Notes: generated by a model not told the origin, from the letters alone. A DNA stretch of 42,700 bases from Candidatus Poribacteria bacterium (GCA_018644665.1 JABGQA010000133.1:1-42700); one strand, 5' to 3'; shown: positions 15,690-24,540, counted from the first letter of the stretch. A program made the numbers and translations.

Positions 15690-17996
15690 ATGACAGAAAC
15701 ACCAGAACAGACGACGGACGACGACGACGTCCGGGAACCCGATTCGCCCGAGACAACGGACGCCGAAGCCGCTGATAGCGCGGAAGAGCCGGCTCCCGAG
15801 GCTGCGGACGACTCGGCCGATGAGCAAGCTTCCGAGGCTGCCGACGAACCGGCCGAAGAGCAGGCTCCCGAGGCTACGGACGATGCGCCGGTGGCAGAGG
15901 CTGCCGACGACTCAGCCGAAGAGCAGGCTCCCGAGGCCACCGACGACGAACCGGCGGCCGAGGCTGCCGACGAACCGGCCGAAGAGCAGGCTCCCGAGGC
16001 TACGGACGATGCGCCGGTGGCAGAGGCCGCCGACGACTCAGCCGAAGAGCCGGCTTCCGAGGCTACGGACACGGCTGAGGCGCCTGACGCGCCGGTCGAA
16101 GCCATGTCCCCCGGGGTCAGGGCCCCTGGCGAGCCCGAACGGGAGATGGAAGAAGCCCCGGCTGCTGGGGTTAACGCCATTGATCTCCCCGACGATGACG
16201 TCTTTACCGACGAGCAGTTGGCCGCCGCCTACGATCAGACCATGCGCCACATACAAGAGGGTGAGGTCGTCCGAGGCACGGTCCTGAAGCTCGCCGAAGA
16301 GAGCGTCCTGGTAGACATAGGGTACAAGTCCGAGGGCACTATCCCCCTCGAAGAGTTCCCACTCGGCGAAGACGGCAAGCCGCAGATCGCCGCGGGTGAC
16401 GAACTCGATGTCTATCTCGTGCGTCTCGAGGACGCCGACGGTTCCGTCGTGCTGTCCAAGGTTATTGCCGACCAGCGCCGCGTATGGGACGACATCGCGG
16501 AAGCGTACGAGGGTGACCGCCCCGTCAAGGGAACTGTCACACGTCGTATCAAGGGTGGCCTCCGGGTGGAGATCGGCAGCATGTATGCCTTCCTCCCGGC
16601 TTCCCAGGTGGACATCCGGCCCGTTCCTGACTTGGACACGTACCTCGGTCGAGATATCGAGATGCGGGTCATCAAGCTCAACCGTCGTCGACGCAACATC
16701 GTCCTTTCGCGGCGCGTGTTGCTCGAAGAGGCGCGCGAGTCGATGCGTCAGGAGCTGCTGGAAACCCTCGCCGCCGGGCAGACGCGCCACGGCGTTGTGA
16801 AGAACATCACGCAGTTCGGGGCGTTCATCGACCTGGGCGGCCTCGACGGATTGCTGCACAAGAGCGACATGTCCTGGGGACGCGTCAGCCATCCGGCGGA
16901 CTTCGTCGAACGCGACCAGGAAATCGACGTGATGGTGCTCAGCATAAATCGCGAGTCCGGTAAGGTCTCGCTCGGGCTGAAGCAGCTGACCAAGGATCCG
17001 TGGGAAGGCATCGCGGACAAGTTCCCGGTTGCCAGCGACGCCGTCGGCCGCGTGGTCAACATCGTCGATTACGGTGCCTTCGTGGAACTCGAAGAGGGTG
17101 TCGAAGGTCTGGTGCACGTCTCGGAGATGTCCTGGACGCGACGGAACATCGACCCGCACACCGTGCTAGGGGTGGGCGACGAAGTCACTGTCCGCATCCT
17201 GAACGTCGATCCCGACCGCCAGAAGATCTCCCTCGGGCTCAAGCAACTCGCGGAGAACCCGTGGGATCGCCTCGAGCGCGACAAGCCGGTCGGCGCGCGT
17301 GTCGCCGGACGCGTGAGAAACATCACCGACTTCGGCGTCTTCGTCGAAATCGAGGAAGGTATCGACGGTCTCATCCACGTGTCCGACCTGTCGTGGACGA
17401 AGCGGGTCGAGCCGGACGAGATGCTTCAAGAGGGCGCTGAAATCGAGGTCGTCATCCTGGATGTCGATCGCGACCGCGAGCGCGTGTCCCTCGGGCTCAA
17501 GCAGCTCGAGCCGGACCCGTGGCTGGACGTCCCCGAGAAGTACAAGGTCGGCACGACCGTCGAAGCGCAGATCGTCAATCTGACGAACTTCGGCGCCTTC
17601 GCCAAGCTCGAGGACGGCATCGAAGGCTTGATCCACATCTCCGAGTTGAGCGATCAGCACGTGGAGGACCCGATCGAGGTCGTCCGCGTCGGCGACTCGC
17701 TCGACGTCAAGGTCATCAACCTCGACTTGCAGGACCGTCGCATCGGCCTGAGCCGCAAGGCGTACATTGCCGATCAACACCGCACCGAAGCCGTGGAGCA
17801 AGACGCGCCGACGCCCGTCGCCCCCACGGCGGCCCCCGCTCGACCGCAGCCGCAACCGCGTGGACGCGAGCGCGAGCAAGAGCGCGAACGCCCGCGCGAA
17901 CGCTCCGCCGGCGGCACGACTCTGGGCGATCTCATCGACCAGGCTCAGCGCGACCTCACTGACGACGACGACGGGGACAGCGACGACGAAGAGTAG
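15690..17996 (+). CDS. rpsA: 30S ribosomal protein S1 with long acidic N-terminal extension
   Basis: 768 residues. Six consecutive S1/OB RNA-binding domains run from about residue 190 to 695 (for example NITQFGAFIDLGGLDGLLH, NIVDYGAFVELEEGVEGLVH and NITDFGVFVEIEEGIDGLIH), the full set expected for S1. The first 150 residues are an acidic Ala/Glu/Asp/Pro repeat with no known domain, and the last 60 are Arg/Pro-rich, then Asp-rich (LTDDDDGDSDDEE). Canonical S1 is about 550-570 residues, so the extra length is mostly this N-terminus. No Shine-Dalgarno site precedes ATG 15690, as is common for S1 mRNAs, which S1 itself can autoregulate. Confidence 0.94.
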   Translation: MTETPEQTTDDDDVREPDSPETTDAEAADSAEEPAPEAADDSADEQASEAADEPAEEQAPEATDDAPVAEAADDSAEEQAPEATDDEPAAEAADEPAEEQAPEATDDAPVAEAADDSAEEPASEATDTAEAPDAPVEAMSPGVRAPGEPEREMEEAPAAGVNAIDLPDDDVFTDEQLAAAYDQTMRHIQEGEVVRGTVLKLAEESVLVDIGYKSEGTIPLEEFPLGEDGKPQIAAGDELDVYLVRLEDADGSVVLSKVIADQRRVWDDIAEAYEGDRPVKGTVTRRIKGGLRVEIGSMYAFLPASQVDIRPVPDLDTYLGRDIEMRVIKLNRRRRNIVLSRRVLLEEARESMRQELLETLAAGQTRHGVVKNITQFGAFIDLGGLDGLLHKSDMSWGRVSHPADFVERDQEIDVMVLSINRESGKVSLGLKQLTKDPWEGIADKFPVASDAVGRVVNIVDYGAFVELEEGVEGLVHVSEMSWTRRNIDPHTVLGVGDEVTVRILNVDPDRQKISLGLKQLAENPWDRLERDKPVGARVAGRVRNITDFGVFVEIEEGIDGLIHVSDLSWTKRVEPDEMLQEGAEIEVVILDVDRDRERVSLGLKQLEPDPWLDVPEKYKVGTTVEAQIVNLTNFGAFAKLEDGIEGLIHISELSDQHVEDPIEVVRVGDSLDVKVINLDLQDRRIGLSRKAYIADQHRTEAVEQDAPTPVAPTAAPARPQPQPRGREREQERERPRERSAGGTTLGDLIDQAQRDLTDDDDGDSDDEE
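15834..16085 (+). repeat. 126-bp in-frame tandem repeat inside the S1 gene
   Basis: Two copies, 15834-15959 and 15960-16085. The first 68 bases are identical and later parts are similar. Each encodes 42 residues built on EEQAPEATDDAPVAEAADDS. The unit is a multiple of three, so copy changes would keep the reading frame. Confidence 0.8.
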
Positions 17997-18023
17997 AGCG
18001 CCTCGCGTCCGTAACGCGCGGAT

Positions 18024-18049
18024 GATCGGCGATTCTCACCCCGCCGATC
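18024..18049 (+). terminator. Hairpin between S1 and metK
   Basis: GATCGGCG (18024-18031) and CGCCGATC (18042-18049) form a perfect 8-bp stem with a 10-nt loop in the 140-bp gap between S1 and metK. No U-tract follows. It may attenuate or separate the two transcripts. Confidence 0.4.
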
Positions 18050-18059
18050 GGTCGTACAA

Positions 18060-18119
18060 TGCCCATGTGGGGCTGTGCCCGCCCGCGCCGCGAGAGCGTC
18101 TTCACGCGTGCCCATGTGG
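18060..18119 (+). repeat. Direct repeat in the metK leader
   Basis: TGCCCATGTGG occurs at 18060-18070 and again at 18109-18119, 49 bp apart, just before the metK ribosome site. It might be an operator or part of an RNA structure; no known SAM riboswitch consensus is recognised around it. Confidence 0.45.
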
Positions 18120-18136
18120 CTGAAAGGAGCCTGACG

Positions 18137-19273
18137 TTGGACTCCCTATTCACGTCGGAGTCGGTGACCGAGGGTCACCCCGACAAAATGGCCGATCGCA
18201 TATCCGACTCCGTGTTGGATGCGATCATGGCCGACGATCCGAACGGACGGGTCGCCTGCGAGACGATGGTGACCACCGGGCTCGCCATCATCGCGGGCGA
18301 GATCACGACGACGACGTACGTCGACATGCCCAACGTCGTGCGGAAGACGATCCTGGACATCGGGTATGACGACGCCACGTTCGGCTTCGACGGCCACACG
18401 TGCGCGGTCCTGACGTCCATCGACAGTCAGTCGCCCGACATCGCCCAGGGCGTGGACCGCGAGGGCGCGGGCGACCAGGGGATGATGTTCGGATACGCCT
18501 GCCGCGAATCCGAGGAACTCATGCCTCTCCCGATCATGCTCGCGCACAAGCTGACGGCTCGTCTGACGGAAGCAAGGAAGACGGGCGTACTCCCGTTCCT
18601 GCGGCCCGACGGCAAGTCGCAGGTGTCCGTGCGGTACGAAGACGGCGAGCCGGTGTCCGTCGAGACGGTCGTCATATCGTCGCAGCATGACGCCGCGATC
18701 GCGACGCCGGAACTCCGGGAAGCCGTCACGGAAGAGGTGATCAAGGCGATCATCCCCGAGGACATGCGCAGCCCGCAGATCACCTACCACATCAACCCCA
18801 CCGGGTTGTTCGTCGAGGGTGGCCCCAAGGCGGACTGTGGACTCACCGGGCGCAAGATCATCGTCGACACGTACGGCGGGATGGGCCGTCACGGCGGCGG
18901 CGCGTTCTCGGGTAAGGATCCGACGAAGGTCGACCGTAGCGCCGCGTACGCGGCCCGGCACGCGGCGAAGAACGTCGTCGCCGCCGGACTCGCGGATCGT
19001 TGCGAGCTTCAGCTTGCCTACGCCATCGGCGTCGTCGAGCCGGTCTCCGTGATGGTCGACACGTTCGGCACCGGCGCGCGGCCGGACGCGGAACTGGGCA
19101 AGATCGTCCAGGAGACGTTCGACTTCCGCCCACGCGGAATCATCGACCGACTGCAGCTTCGGCGACCCATCTACGCCGCGACGTCGGCGTACGGTCACTT
19201 CGGCCGCACCGAGCCCACGTTCACGTGGGAGAAGACCGACTTCGCCGACGAGCTTGCGAAGCACCGCTCCTAG
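18137..19273 (+). CDS. metK: S-adenosylmethionine synthase MetK
   Basis: 378 residues; makes SAM from methionine and ATP. Family signatures are present in order: TEGHPDKMADRISDSVLDAI (N-terminal catalytic His and Asp), GAGDQGMMFGYAC, and GGGAFSGKDPTKVDRSAAYA near residue 255. Start is TTG 18137, seven bases after AAAGGAG; the frame runs upstream into the leader but those residues do not fit the family. ahcY follows 19 bp later, placing SAM synthesis and SAH breakdown in one unit. Confidence 0.97.
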   Translation: MDSLFTSESVTEGHPDKMADRISDSVLDAIMADDPNGRVACETMVTTGLAIIAGEITTTTYVDMPNVVRKTILDIGYDDATFGFDGHTCAVLTSIDSQSPDIAQGVDREGAGDQGMMFGYACRESEELMPLPIMLAHKLTARLTEARKTGVLPFLRPDGKSQVSVRYEDGEPVSVETVVISSQHDAAIATPELREAVTEEVIKAIIPEDMRSPQITYHINPTGLFVEGGPKADCGLTGRKIIVDTYGGMGRHGGGAFSGKDPTKVDRSAAYAARHAAKNVVAAGLADRCELQLAYAIGVVEPVSVMVDTFGTGARPDAELGKIVQETFDFRPRGIIDRLQLRRPIYAATSAYGHFGRTEPTFTWEKTDFADELAKHRS

Positions 19274-19292
19274 CCCCGAGGAATCGCGCTCC

Positions 19293-20552
19293 ATGAACTA
19301 CGACGTCAAAGACCTTGGGCTGGCCGAGGCCGGTAAGCAGCGCATCGAGTGGGCCGAAAGCTCGATGCCCGTGCTGCGACAGATACGCGAGCGTTTCGCG
19401 GCTGAGAAGCCGCTGGACGGCGTCCGCATCGCCGCGTGCCTGCACGTCACGACCGAGACGGCGAACCTGATGCGCACCCTGAATGCCGGCGGCGCCGAGG
19501 TCGCGCTCTGCGCCTCGAACCCGTTGAGCACACAGGACGACGTTGCGGCCAGTCTGGTGCAGGACTTCGACACCGCCACGTTCGCCATCCACGGCGAAGA
19601 CAACGACACCTACTACGGACACATCGGCGACGTGCTCGACACGAAGCCGCAGGTCACCATCGACGACGGCGCCGACCTCGTCAGCGTGATCCATTCGGAG
19701 CGACGCGACCTCATCGACGGCATCATCGGCGGCATGGAGGAGACGACGACCGGCGTCATCCGCCTCCGAAGCATGGCGAGCGACGGCGTCCTGGCGTATC
19801 CGATCTACGCCGTCAACGACGCGATGACCAAGCACATGTTCGACAACCGCTACGGCTCCGGCCAGAGCACCCTGGACGGCGTGTTGCGCGCGACGAACGC
19901 GCTCATCGCCGGGATGGTCGTGGTCGTGTGTGGTTACGGGTGGTGTGGCCGTGGCGTCGCCGATCGCGCGCGTGGACTCGGCGCGAACGTTATCGTCACG
20001 GAAGTCGATCCGCTGCGCGGCCTCGAAGCGGTGATGGACGGCTTCCGCGTGCTGCCGATGGCTCAGGCGGCGCGGGAGGGGAATCTCTTCATCACGGTGA
20101 CGGGCGACATCAGCGTCCTGCGGCGGGAGCACTTCGAGGTGATGCGCGACGGCGCGCTCATCGCGAACTCCGGCCACTTCAACGTTGAGATCGACATCCC
20201 CGCGTTGGCAGAACTCGCGACCGACATCCAAACGGCCCGCCCGAACGTCGAGCGGTACACGCTTGCGAACGGGAATCGCCTGCACGTGCTGGGCGAGGGG
20301 CGTCTCATCAACCTCGCCGCGGCGGAGGGTCACCCTGCGAGCGTCATGGACATGAGCTTCGCCGGGCAGGCGCTCTCCACGGAGCACATGCTCAAGAACG
20401 CCGCGGACCTCGAAGCCAAGGTGTACGACCCGCCGAAGGAGATCGACGGACATATCGCCGCCCTCAAGCTGGCGGCCCTGGGCATCGAGATAGACACGCT
20501 CACCGCCGAACAGAGCAAGTACCTCTCGTCGTGGGATATGGGCACGACCTAG
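19293..20552 (+). CDS. ahcY: Adenosylhomocysteinase AhcY
   Basis: 419 residues; hydrolyses S-adenosylhomocysteine to adenosine and homocysteine with bound NAD. Visible blocks: CLHVTTETANLMRTL, EETTTGVIRLRSM, the NAD site VVVCGYGWCGRGVADRARG, and GEGRLINLAAAEGHPASVMD then MSFAGQAL near the C-terminus. Length is that of the short bacterial/archaeal class, without the roughly 40-residue insert. ATG 19293 has GAGGAA nine bases upstream. It is co-directional with metK and closed by a strong terminator. Confidence 0.97.
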   Translation: MNYDVKDLGLAEAGKQRIEWAESSMPVLRQIRERFAAEKPLDGVRIAACLHVTTETANLMRTLNAGGAEVALCASNPLSTQDDVAASLVQDFDTATFAIHGEDNDTYYGHIGDVLDTKPQVTIDDGADLVSVIHSERRDLIDGIIGGMEETTTGVIRLRSMASDGVLAYPIYAVNDAMTKHMFDNRYGSGQSTLDGVLRATNALIAGMVVVVCGYGWCGRGVADRARGLGANVIVTEVDPLRGLEAVMDGFRVLPMAQAAREGNLFITVTGDISVLRREHFEVMRDGALIANSGHFNVEIDIPALAELATDIQTARPNVERYTLANGNRLHVLGEGRLINLAAAEGHPASVMDMSFAGQALSTEHMLKNAADLEAKVYDPPKEIDGHIAALKLAALGIEIDTLTAEQSKYLSSWDMGTT

Positions 20553-20590
20553 GCCCCTCGACGCGATTGAGAAACTGGACACGTCGAGCG

Positions 20591-20624
20591 TAGGGGCAAG
20601 AGCGATCTTGCCCCTATCCTCTTA
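20591..20624 (+). terminator. Rho-independent terminator after ahcY
   Basis: TAGGGGCAAGA (20591-20601) pairs perfectly with TCTTGCCCCTA (20606-20616) around a GCGA tetraloop and is followed by a pyrimidine/T-rich tail. It ends the S1-metK-ahcY transcription group. Confidence 0.85.
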
Positions 20625-20652
20625 TTCGGCGACACATCCTCGGAGGCGAGCC

Positions 20653-20880
20653 ATGTCACGCACAGAGTGGGTCGAAGGCCTCGTGATGCTTCTGTGTATT
20701 CCGCTCCTCTGGCCCGTCGTGAAATGGATGCGGAGCGGGACACCCCTACCACCGTACTACGGGGTCGTGCTCGTAGCGGGCGCTCTCCTCCTGATCGCAA
20801 TCACCGTGCGCCGCGTACAGCGCCTCAGCAAGGCGTTCCGTGAGCAGCGCGGCCGAGGCCCGGGCCGGTTCCCGTCCTGA
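20653..20880 (+). CDS. Small membrane protein, hypothetical
   Basis: 75 residues with two membrane segments: LVMLLCIPLLWPVVKWM and YYGVVLVAGALLLIAITV. A basic, Arg-rich tail follows (RRVQRLSKAFREQRGRGPGR). ATG 20653 is six bases after GGAGG, a strong site that sets the start; the frame opens earlier inside the terminator, which is not coding. No family recognised. It sits between the ahcY terminator and the PfkB kinase gene. Confidence 0.75.
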   Translation: MSRTEWVEGLVMLLCIPLLWPVVKWMRSGTPLPPYYGVVLVAGALLLIAITVRRVQRLSKAFREQRGRGPGRFPS

Positions 20881-20976
20881 CGATGAGGTCGTACCTGGTG
20901 GTTGCGAGTCGCGGGCGCCTTCCATGCCTCAGAGTCGTAACACCAGGGGTTCGCCACGCAGTACCTGTTGGCATGT

Positions 20977-21016
20977 CCCCAACCCCATCCTAACCTTCCC
21001 CTGCGAGGGGAAGGGA
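20977..21016. repeat. REP-like intergenic palindrome
   Basis: The stretch CCCCAACCCCATCCTAACC is followed by a hairpin CCTTCCCCT-GCG-AGGGGAAGG (20994-21014). This combination resembles widely scattered intergenic repeat elements of GC-rich bacteria. Only one copy is seen here, so its repeat status is inferred from general resemblance. Confidence 0.5.
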
Positions 21017-21079
21017 TTATCGAGATCGTTCGCCGCGCTTCCCGACACAGTCACCGTGGTGGACCACAAGGAGCACCCG

Positions 21080-21982
21080 TTGAGCGTACTTATCGTAGGT
21101 TCCGTGGCGTTCGACTCGATCGAGACCGCGACGGGTTCGGACCCGCGCGCGTTGGGCGGGTCGGCGACGTATGGCTCGGTGGCGGCGAGTTTCTTCTCGC
21201 CAGTGCGGCTCGTGGGGGTCGTCGGCGAGGACTTCGACCAGGAGAACATCGACCTGCTGGCGTCGCGCGGCGTCGATCTGGAGGGACTCGAGCGCAAGGC
21301 GGGCAAGACGTTCTTCTGGGCCGGGAAGTACTCGGAAGACTTCTCTGAACGGGAGACTCTCACGACCGACCTGAACGTGTTCGCCGACTTCCATCCGCAC
21401 ATCCCGGAGTCGTACCGAAGCACACCGTACATCTTCCTCGCGAACATCGCGCCGAACCTGCAACAGATGGTGCTGGAGCAGACGGACGAACCGATGCTCG
21501 TCGTCGCGGACACGATGAACCTGTGGATCGACATCCAGCGGGACGACCTGCAGGAACTCCTCCGAAGCGTGGACGTGTTCGTCCTCAACGACGAGGAGGC
21601 GCGCATGCTTACCGGTGAAACCAACCTGATCCGGGCTGGACGCCGGTTATTGACGTATGGACCCTCGCGCGCCATCATAAAAAAGGGCGAGCACGGCGCG
21701 GTGTCCCTTACGGCGGACTCGTACTTCTCCGCGCCCGCGTACCCGACCCAGGATGTCGTGGACCCGACGGGAGCCGGTGACACGTTCGCGGGAGCCCTGA
21801 TGGGCTACCTGGCGGCGCACGATTCGGCGTCCGAGGAAGTCATACGGCGCGGGATCGTGTTGGGTAGCGTCGTCGCATCCTTCACAGTCGAGGGCTTCGG
21901 GCTGGACAGGCTGCGCGAGATCGACGAACACGCCATCGAGCAGCGATACCGAGAGTTGCGATCGTATTGCACGGTGGAATGA
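21080..21982 (+). CDS. PfkB family carbohydrate/nucleoside kinase
   Basis: 300 residues. PfkB/ribokinase hallmarks are the N-terminal LIVGSVAFDSIET, the Gly-rich ALGGSATYGSVAASFFSPVR, and the C-terminal catalytic and anion-hole motif DPTGAGDTFAGALMGYLA (Asp base in GAGD). The kinase uses ATP to phosphorylate a sugar or nucleoside; the family does not fix the substrate. Start is TTG 21080, six bases after AAGGAG. Being close downstream of metK-ahcY, adenosine from SAH hydrolysis is an attractive substrate, but this is inference. Confidence 0.88.
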   Translation: MSVLIVGSVAFDSIETATGSDPRALGGSATYGSVAASFFSPVRLVGVVGEDFDQENIDLLASRGVDLEGLERKAGKTFFWAGKYSEDFSERETLTTDLNVFADFHPHIPESYRSTPYIFLANIAPNLQQMVLEQTDEPMLVVADTMNLWIDIQRDDLQELLRSVDVFVLNDEEARMLTGETNLIRAGRRLLTYGPSRAIIKKGEHGAVSLTADSYFSAPAYPTQDVVDPTGAGDTFAGALMGYLAAHDSASEEVIRRGIVLGSVVASFTVEGFGLDRLREIDEHAIEQRYRELRSYCTVE

Positions 21983-22001
21983 CCCAGATCCAGGACATCG
22001 T

Positions 22002-23093
22002 ATGTTTCGTATGCAAGGGGACTCGTTGACGCAGGCGCCGGATATATCGGCGACGTTGTACGACTACGCCGGCGCGATACACATTCATTCCACGCTCTCC
22101 GACGGCTCCGGCACCGTTCCCGAGATTGTCCGCGACGCCCAATCCGCCGATCTCGACTTCATCATGCTCACCGACCACGAGCACCTGCAGGCTCGCGACC
22201 TCGGCTACGAGGGCTGGCACGACGACCTTCTGTGCCTCGTCGGTGAGGAGGTCACTCCGCGATTCCACAACCACTACCTCGCGTTCGATATCGACGCCCC
22301 TGTGAAGGGCCGCGGCAACTGGCGACAGCCCCAGCGCTTCATCGACCAGGTGCAGGCGCAGGACGGCATCGGCTTCATCGCGCATCCCATCGGGGAGGAC
22401 TACCCCACCCGCGCGATGGCGTGTCCGTGGCTGGACTGGAACGTCACCGGCTTCACCGGCATCGAGCTGTGGTCGTACATGCACGATTGGGTGCGTAACG
22501 TACGGTGGAAGAACGTCGCCGCTGCGATCGCCGCGCCGGACAAGGTCATCCAGGGGCCGCACCATCGCGCGGTGAGGATGTGGGACGAACTCGGGAAGAA
22601 GCGCCCCGTCGTCGCTCTCGGAACGCTCGACATCCACGCGAAGAAGATCCCCGGTATCGGCCTTCCGCAGATCCTGCCGTATGCCTTCACGTTCAAGACG
22701 GTGAGAACGCACGTCCTTCTCGACGCGCCCCTGGACCCCAACGACTCCAAGGCCGCCGCCGCACAGGTGTACGCCGCGATCCGCGCGGGGCACTGCTACA
22801 TGGCGCATGACGGCTTTGGCGACAGCACCGGGTTCTACTTCGACGCGCAGCACAGGGGACGCATCGTCGCCCTGATGGGTGACGAGCTGCCGTTCGCCGC
22901 CGGTATGCGGCTACACGCCTCGGTGCCGGAGCAGGCGTACATCTGCCTCGTCCGGGACGGACATGTCATCGAAGAGTTCGAGGGCAAGCGTCTCTCGTAC
23001 GCGATCACGCAACCCGGCGTGTATCGCATCGAGGTCCGGCGTCGGTTCAAGCCGTGGATCTACTCGAACCCGATCTACGTGCGCACTCCCTAG
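22002..23093 (+). CDS. PHP domain protein (metal-dependent phosphoesterase)
   Basis: 363 residues. The PHP metal-binding signatures are clear: AIHIHSTLSDGSGTVPEIV (HxH and Asp) and FIMLTDHEH, with further likely ligands in GFIAHPIG and ALGTLDIHAK. Members hydrolyse phosphoesters in histidinol phosphate, nucleotides or DNA-related substrates; the target here is unknown. The C-terminal 90 residues form a beta-rich tail. ATG 22002 has AGGA six bases upstream, and it starts 20 bp after the PfkB gene, so the two are likely co-transcribed. Its stop overlaps the stop of the converging sulfatase gene. Confidence 0.88.
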   Translation: MFRMQGDSLTQAPDISATLYDYAGAIHIHSTLSDGSGTVPEIVRDAQSADLDFIMLTDHEHLQARDLGYEGWHDDLLCLVGEEVTPRFHNHYLAFDIDAPVKGRGNWRQPQRFIDQVQAQDGIGFIAHPIGEDYPTRAMACPWLDWNVTGFTGIELWSYMHDWVRNVRWKNVAAAIAAPDKVIQGPHHRAVRMWDELGKKRPVVALGTLDIHAKKIPGIGLPQILPYAFTFKTVRTHVLLDAPLDPNDSKAAAAQVYAAIRAGHCYMAHDGFGDSTGFYFDAQHRGRIVALMGDELPFAAGMRLHASVPEQAYICLVRDGHVIEEFEGKRLSYAITQPGVYRIEVRRRFKPWIYSNPIYVRTP

Positions 23094-24460
23094 CCTTCAG
23101 GCCACGTAGGCCCTTCCGCAAGCACCTCGGCGTGCATCGCGCACAGCGTATCCCGCATCCGCGCTACTCTGGCCGGCTCACGCTCCAGGGCGTCATCGCG
23201 CTCCGTCGGGTCTTCGCGCAGGTTGTACAGCTCGAACTCGTCGAGGTCGGCGTTCGCCAGTAGCTTCCAGTCGCCATCGCGGATCGCGACACGCGGCTTG
23301 CTGATCGCGGCGTCGTACTGCCAGTAAAGCGGCCGAGCGCGATCAATCGACTCGCCACCCAGCAAGGGAGCGACATCCGCGCCGTCCTGATGGAGATCTG
23401 TCGGTACGTCGACGCCTGCAGCGGCGCACATCGTCGGGAGCAGATCGACGCCGCTGACGGCATCGGTCACAACGCTCCCCGCATGCGTCACGCCAGGCCA
23501 TCGCACGATCCCCGGCACGCGGATGCCGCCCTCGTACACGTGAAGCTTCATGCCCCGCAGTACCCCGGGCGACCCGTAAGAGCGGGCGGCGCCGCGGTAG
23601 CGGTTGAGCGTCTCAGGTCCGTTGTCGCTGGTGAACATCACGAACGTGTCGTCGCGTAGGCCGAGATCATCGAGCGTGGCGAGCATACGCCCGACCTCGT
23701 GATCCATCTGCGTCACGTTGCCGAAGTAGATCGCCTCCTCCGGCGTGGCGGCGGTCTCCTCGTACATCCGCGTGAACTCTTCCGACGTCGCGACTGGCTC
23801 GTGCGGGGAGTGGAACGACACGAAAAGGAAGAACGGCGCGTCGTCCGCGCGCTCGTTCAGCCACCGGATGCCTTCGTCGACGATCACCGCACTGGAGTAC
23901 CCCTCCAGTGGGCCGACGGCCTCACCGTTGCGCACGAAGTTGTCGGGGTTGCGATGGCTTGGGGCGGCGTTGTTCTGCGTGGCGAACCAGTGATCGAAAC
24001 CGTGATCGCCCGGTTGAGGCTGATCGAGCGAGTTGAACTTGCCGTTCAGATGCCACTTTCCGACGACCGCCGTCGCGTACCCGGCGTCGGCGAGGAGGCC
24101 GGCGCCGGTGGTCTCGCTCGCCCGGAGATGCATCGGCGAGTCGGGTGGAATCCAGTTGTAGATGCCGCATCGGTTCGGGGTGCGCCCGGTCATCAGGCCC
24201 GCTCGGGCGGGCGAACAGACAGGAGCGGCGGCGTAGCAGTCGGTGAGCCGTGCTCCCTCATCCGCGAGGCGGTTCAGGTTGGGCGTCTTGATGGCTCGAT
24301 GGCCGTAGCACTCGAGGTCACCGTATCCGAGGTCATCGCACAGGAACACGACGAAATTCGGTCTGCCGCTCACGATTGCCCCCTCCTCGCTCGCCCCGGA
24401 ACGTCGGCCGAGGGTCGCCGCAGCCACCCCTACCGCGCCCAGGAACGTCCTTCGGTCCAT
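23090..24460 (-). CDS. Sulfatase (arylsulfatase-type), probably Tat-exported
   Basis: 456 residues. The N-terminus MDRRTFLGAVGVAAATLG is a twin-arginine-type signal. The alkaline-phosphatase-fold sulfatase domain begins PNFVVFLCDDLGYGDLECYG (metal Asp pair), and the type I sulfatase motif CSPARAGLMTGR places the formylglycine Cys at about residue 82. Later blocks VVGKWHLNG and FTSDNGPE are also typical. Activity requires conversion of Cys82 to formylglycine. I start at ATG 24460; the frame upstream overlaps the neighbouring GT2 gene. Its 3' end overlaps that of the PHP gene. Confidence 0.95.
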   Translation of the reverse strand: MDRRTFLGAVGVAAATLGRRSGASEEGAIVSGRPNFVVFLCDDLGYGDLECYGHRAIKTPNLNRLADEGARLTDCYAAAPVCSPARAGLMTGRTPNRCGIYNWIPPDSPMHLRASETTGAGLLADAGYATAVVGKWHLNGKFNSLDQPQPGDHGFDHWFATQNNAAPSHRNPDNFVRNGEAVGPLEGYSSAVIVDEGIRWLNERADDAPFFLFVSFHSPHEPVATSEEFTRMYEETAATPEEAIYFGNVTQMDHEVGRMLATLDDLGLRDDTFVMFTSDNGPETLNRYRGAARSYGSPGVLRGMKLHVYEGGIRVPGIVRWPGVTHAGSVVTDAVSGVDLLPTMCAAAGVDVPTDLHQDGADVAPLLGGESIDRARPLYWQYDAAISKPRVAIRDGDWKLLANADLDEFELYNLREDPTERDDALEREPARVARMRDTLCAMHAEVLAEGPTWPEG

Positions 24461-24540
24461 CGCCTGCCCAATGCCAATGCGCTGCTTCGTAGGCCCACGC
24501 CCGATCGCGGGCCATGTCCGTAGGTCACCGGCAGCCTCCG

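Noticed and set aside
16038..17159. 373-codon minus-strand frame opposite S1
   Set aside because: Antisense shadow of the S1 domains; apparent repeats mirror the repeated S1 motifs.
18000..18136. Known SAM riboswitch upstream of metK
   Set aside because: None of the consensus cores of the known SAM riboswitch classes could be recognised, although the leader has structure.
19274..19292. SAH riboswitch before ahcY
   Set aside because: Only 19 bp separate metK from ahcY, too short for the element.
19221..20582. 453-codon minus-strand frame opposite ahcY
   Set aside because: Lies exactly antisense to a clear ahcY and has no protein-like motif; long antisense frames are expected in GC-rich genes.
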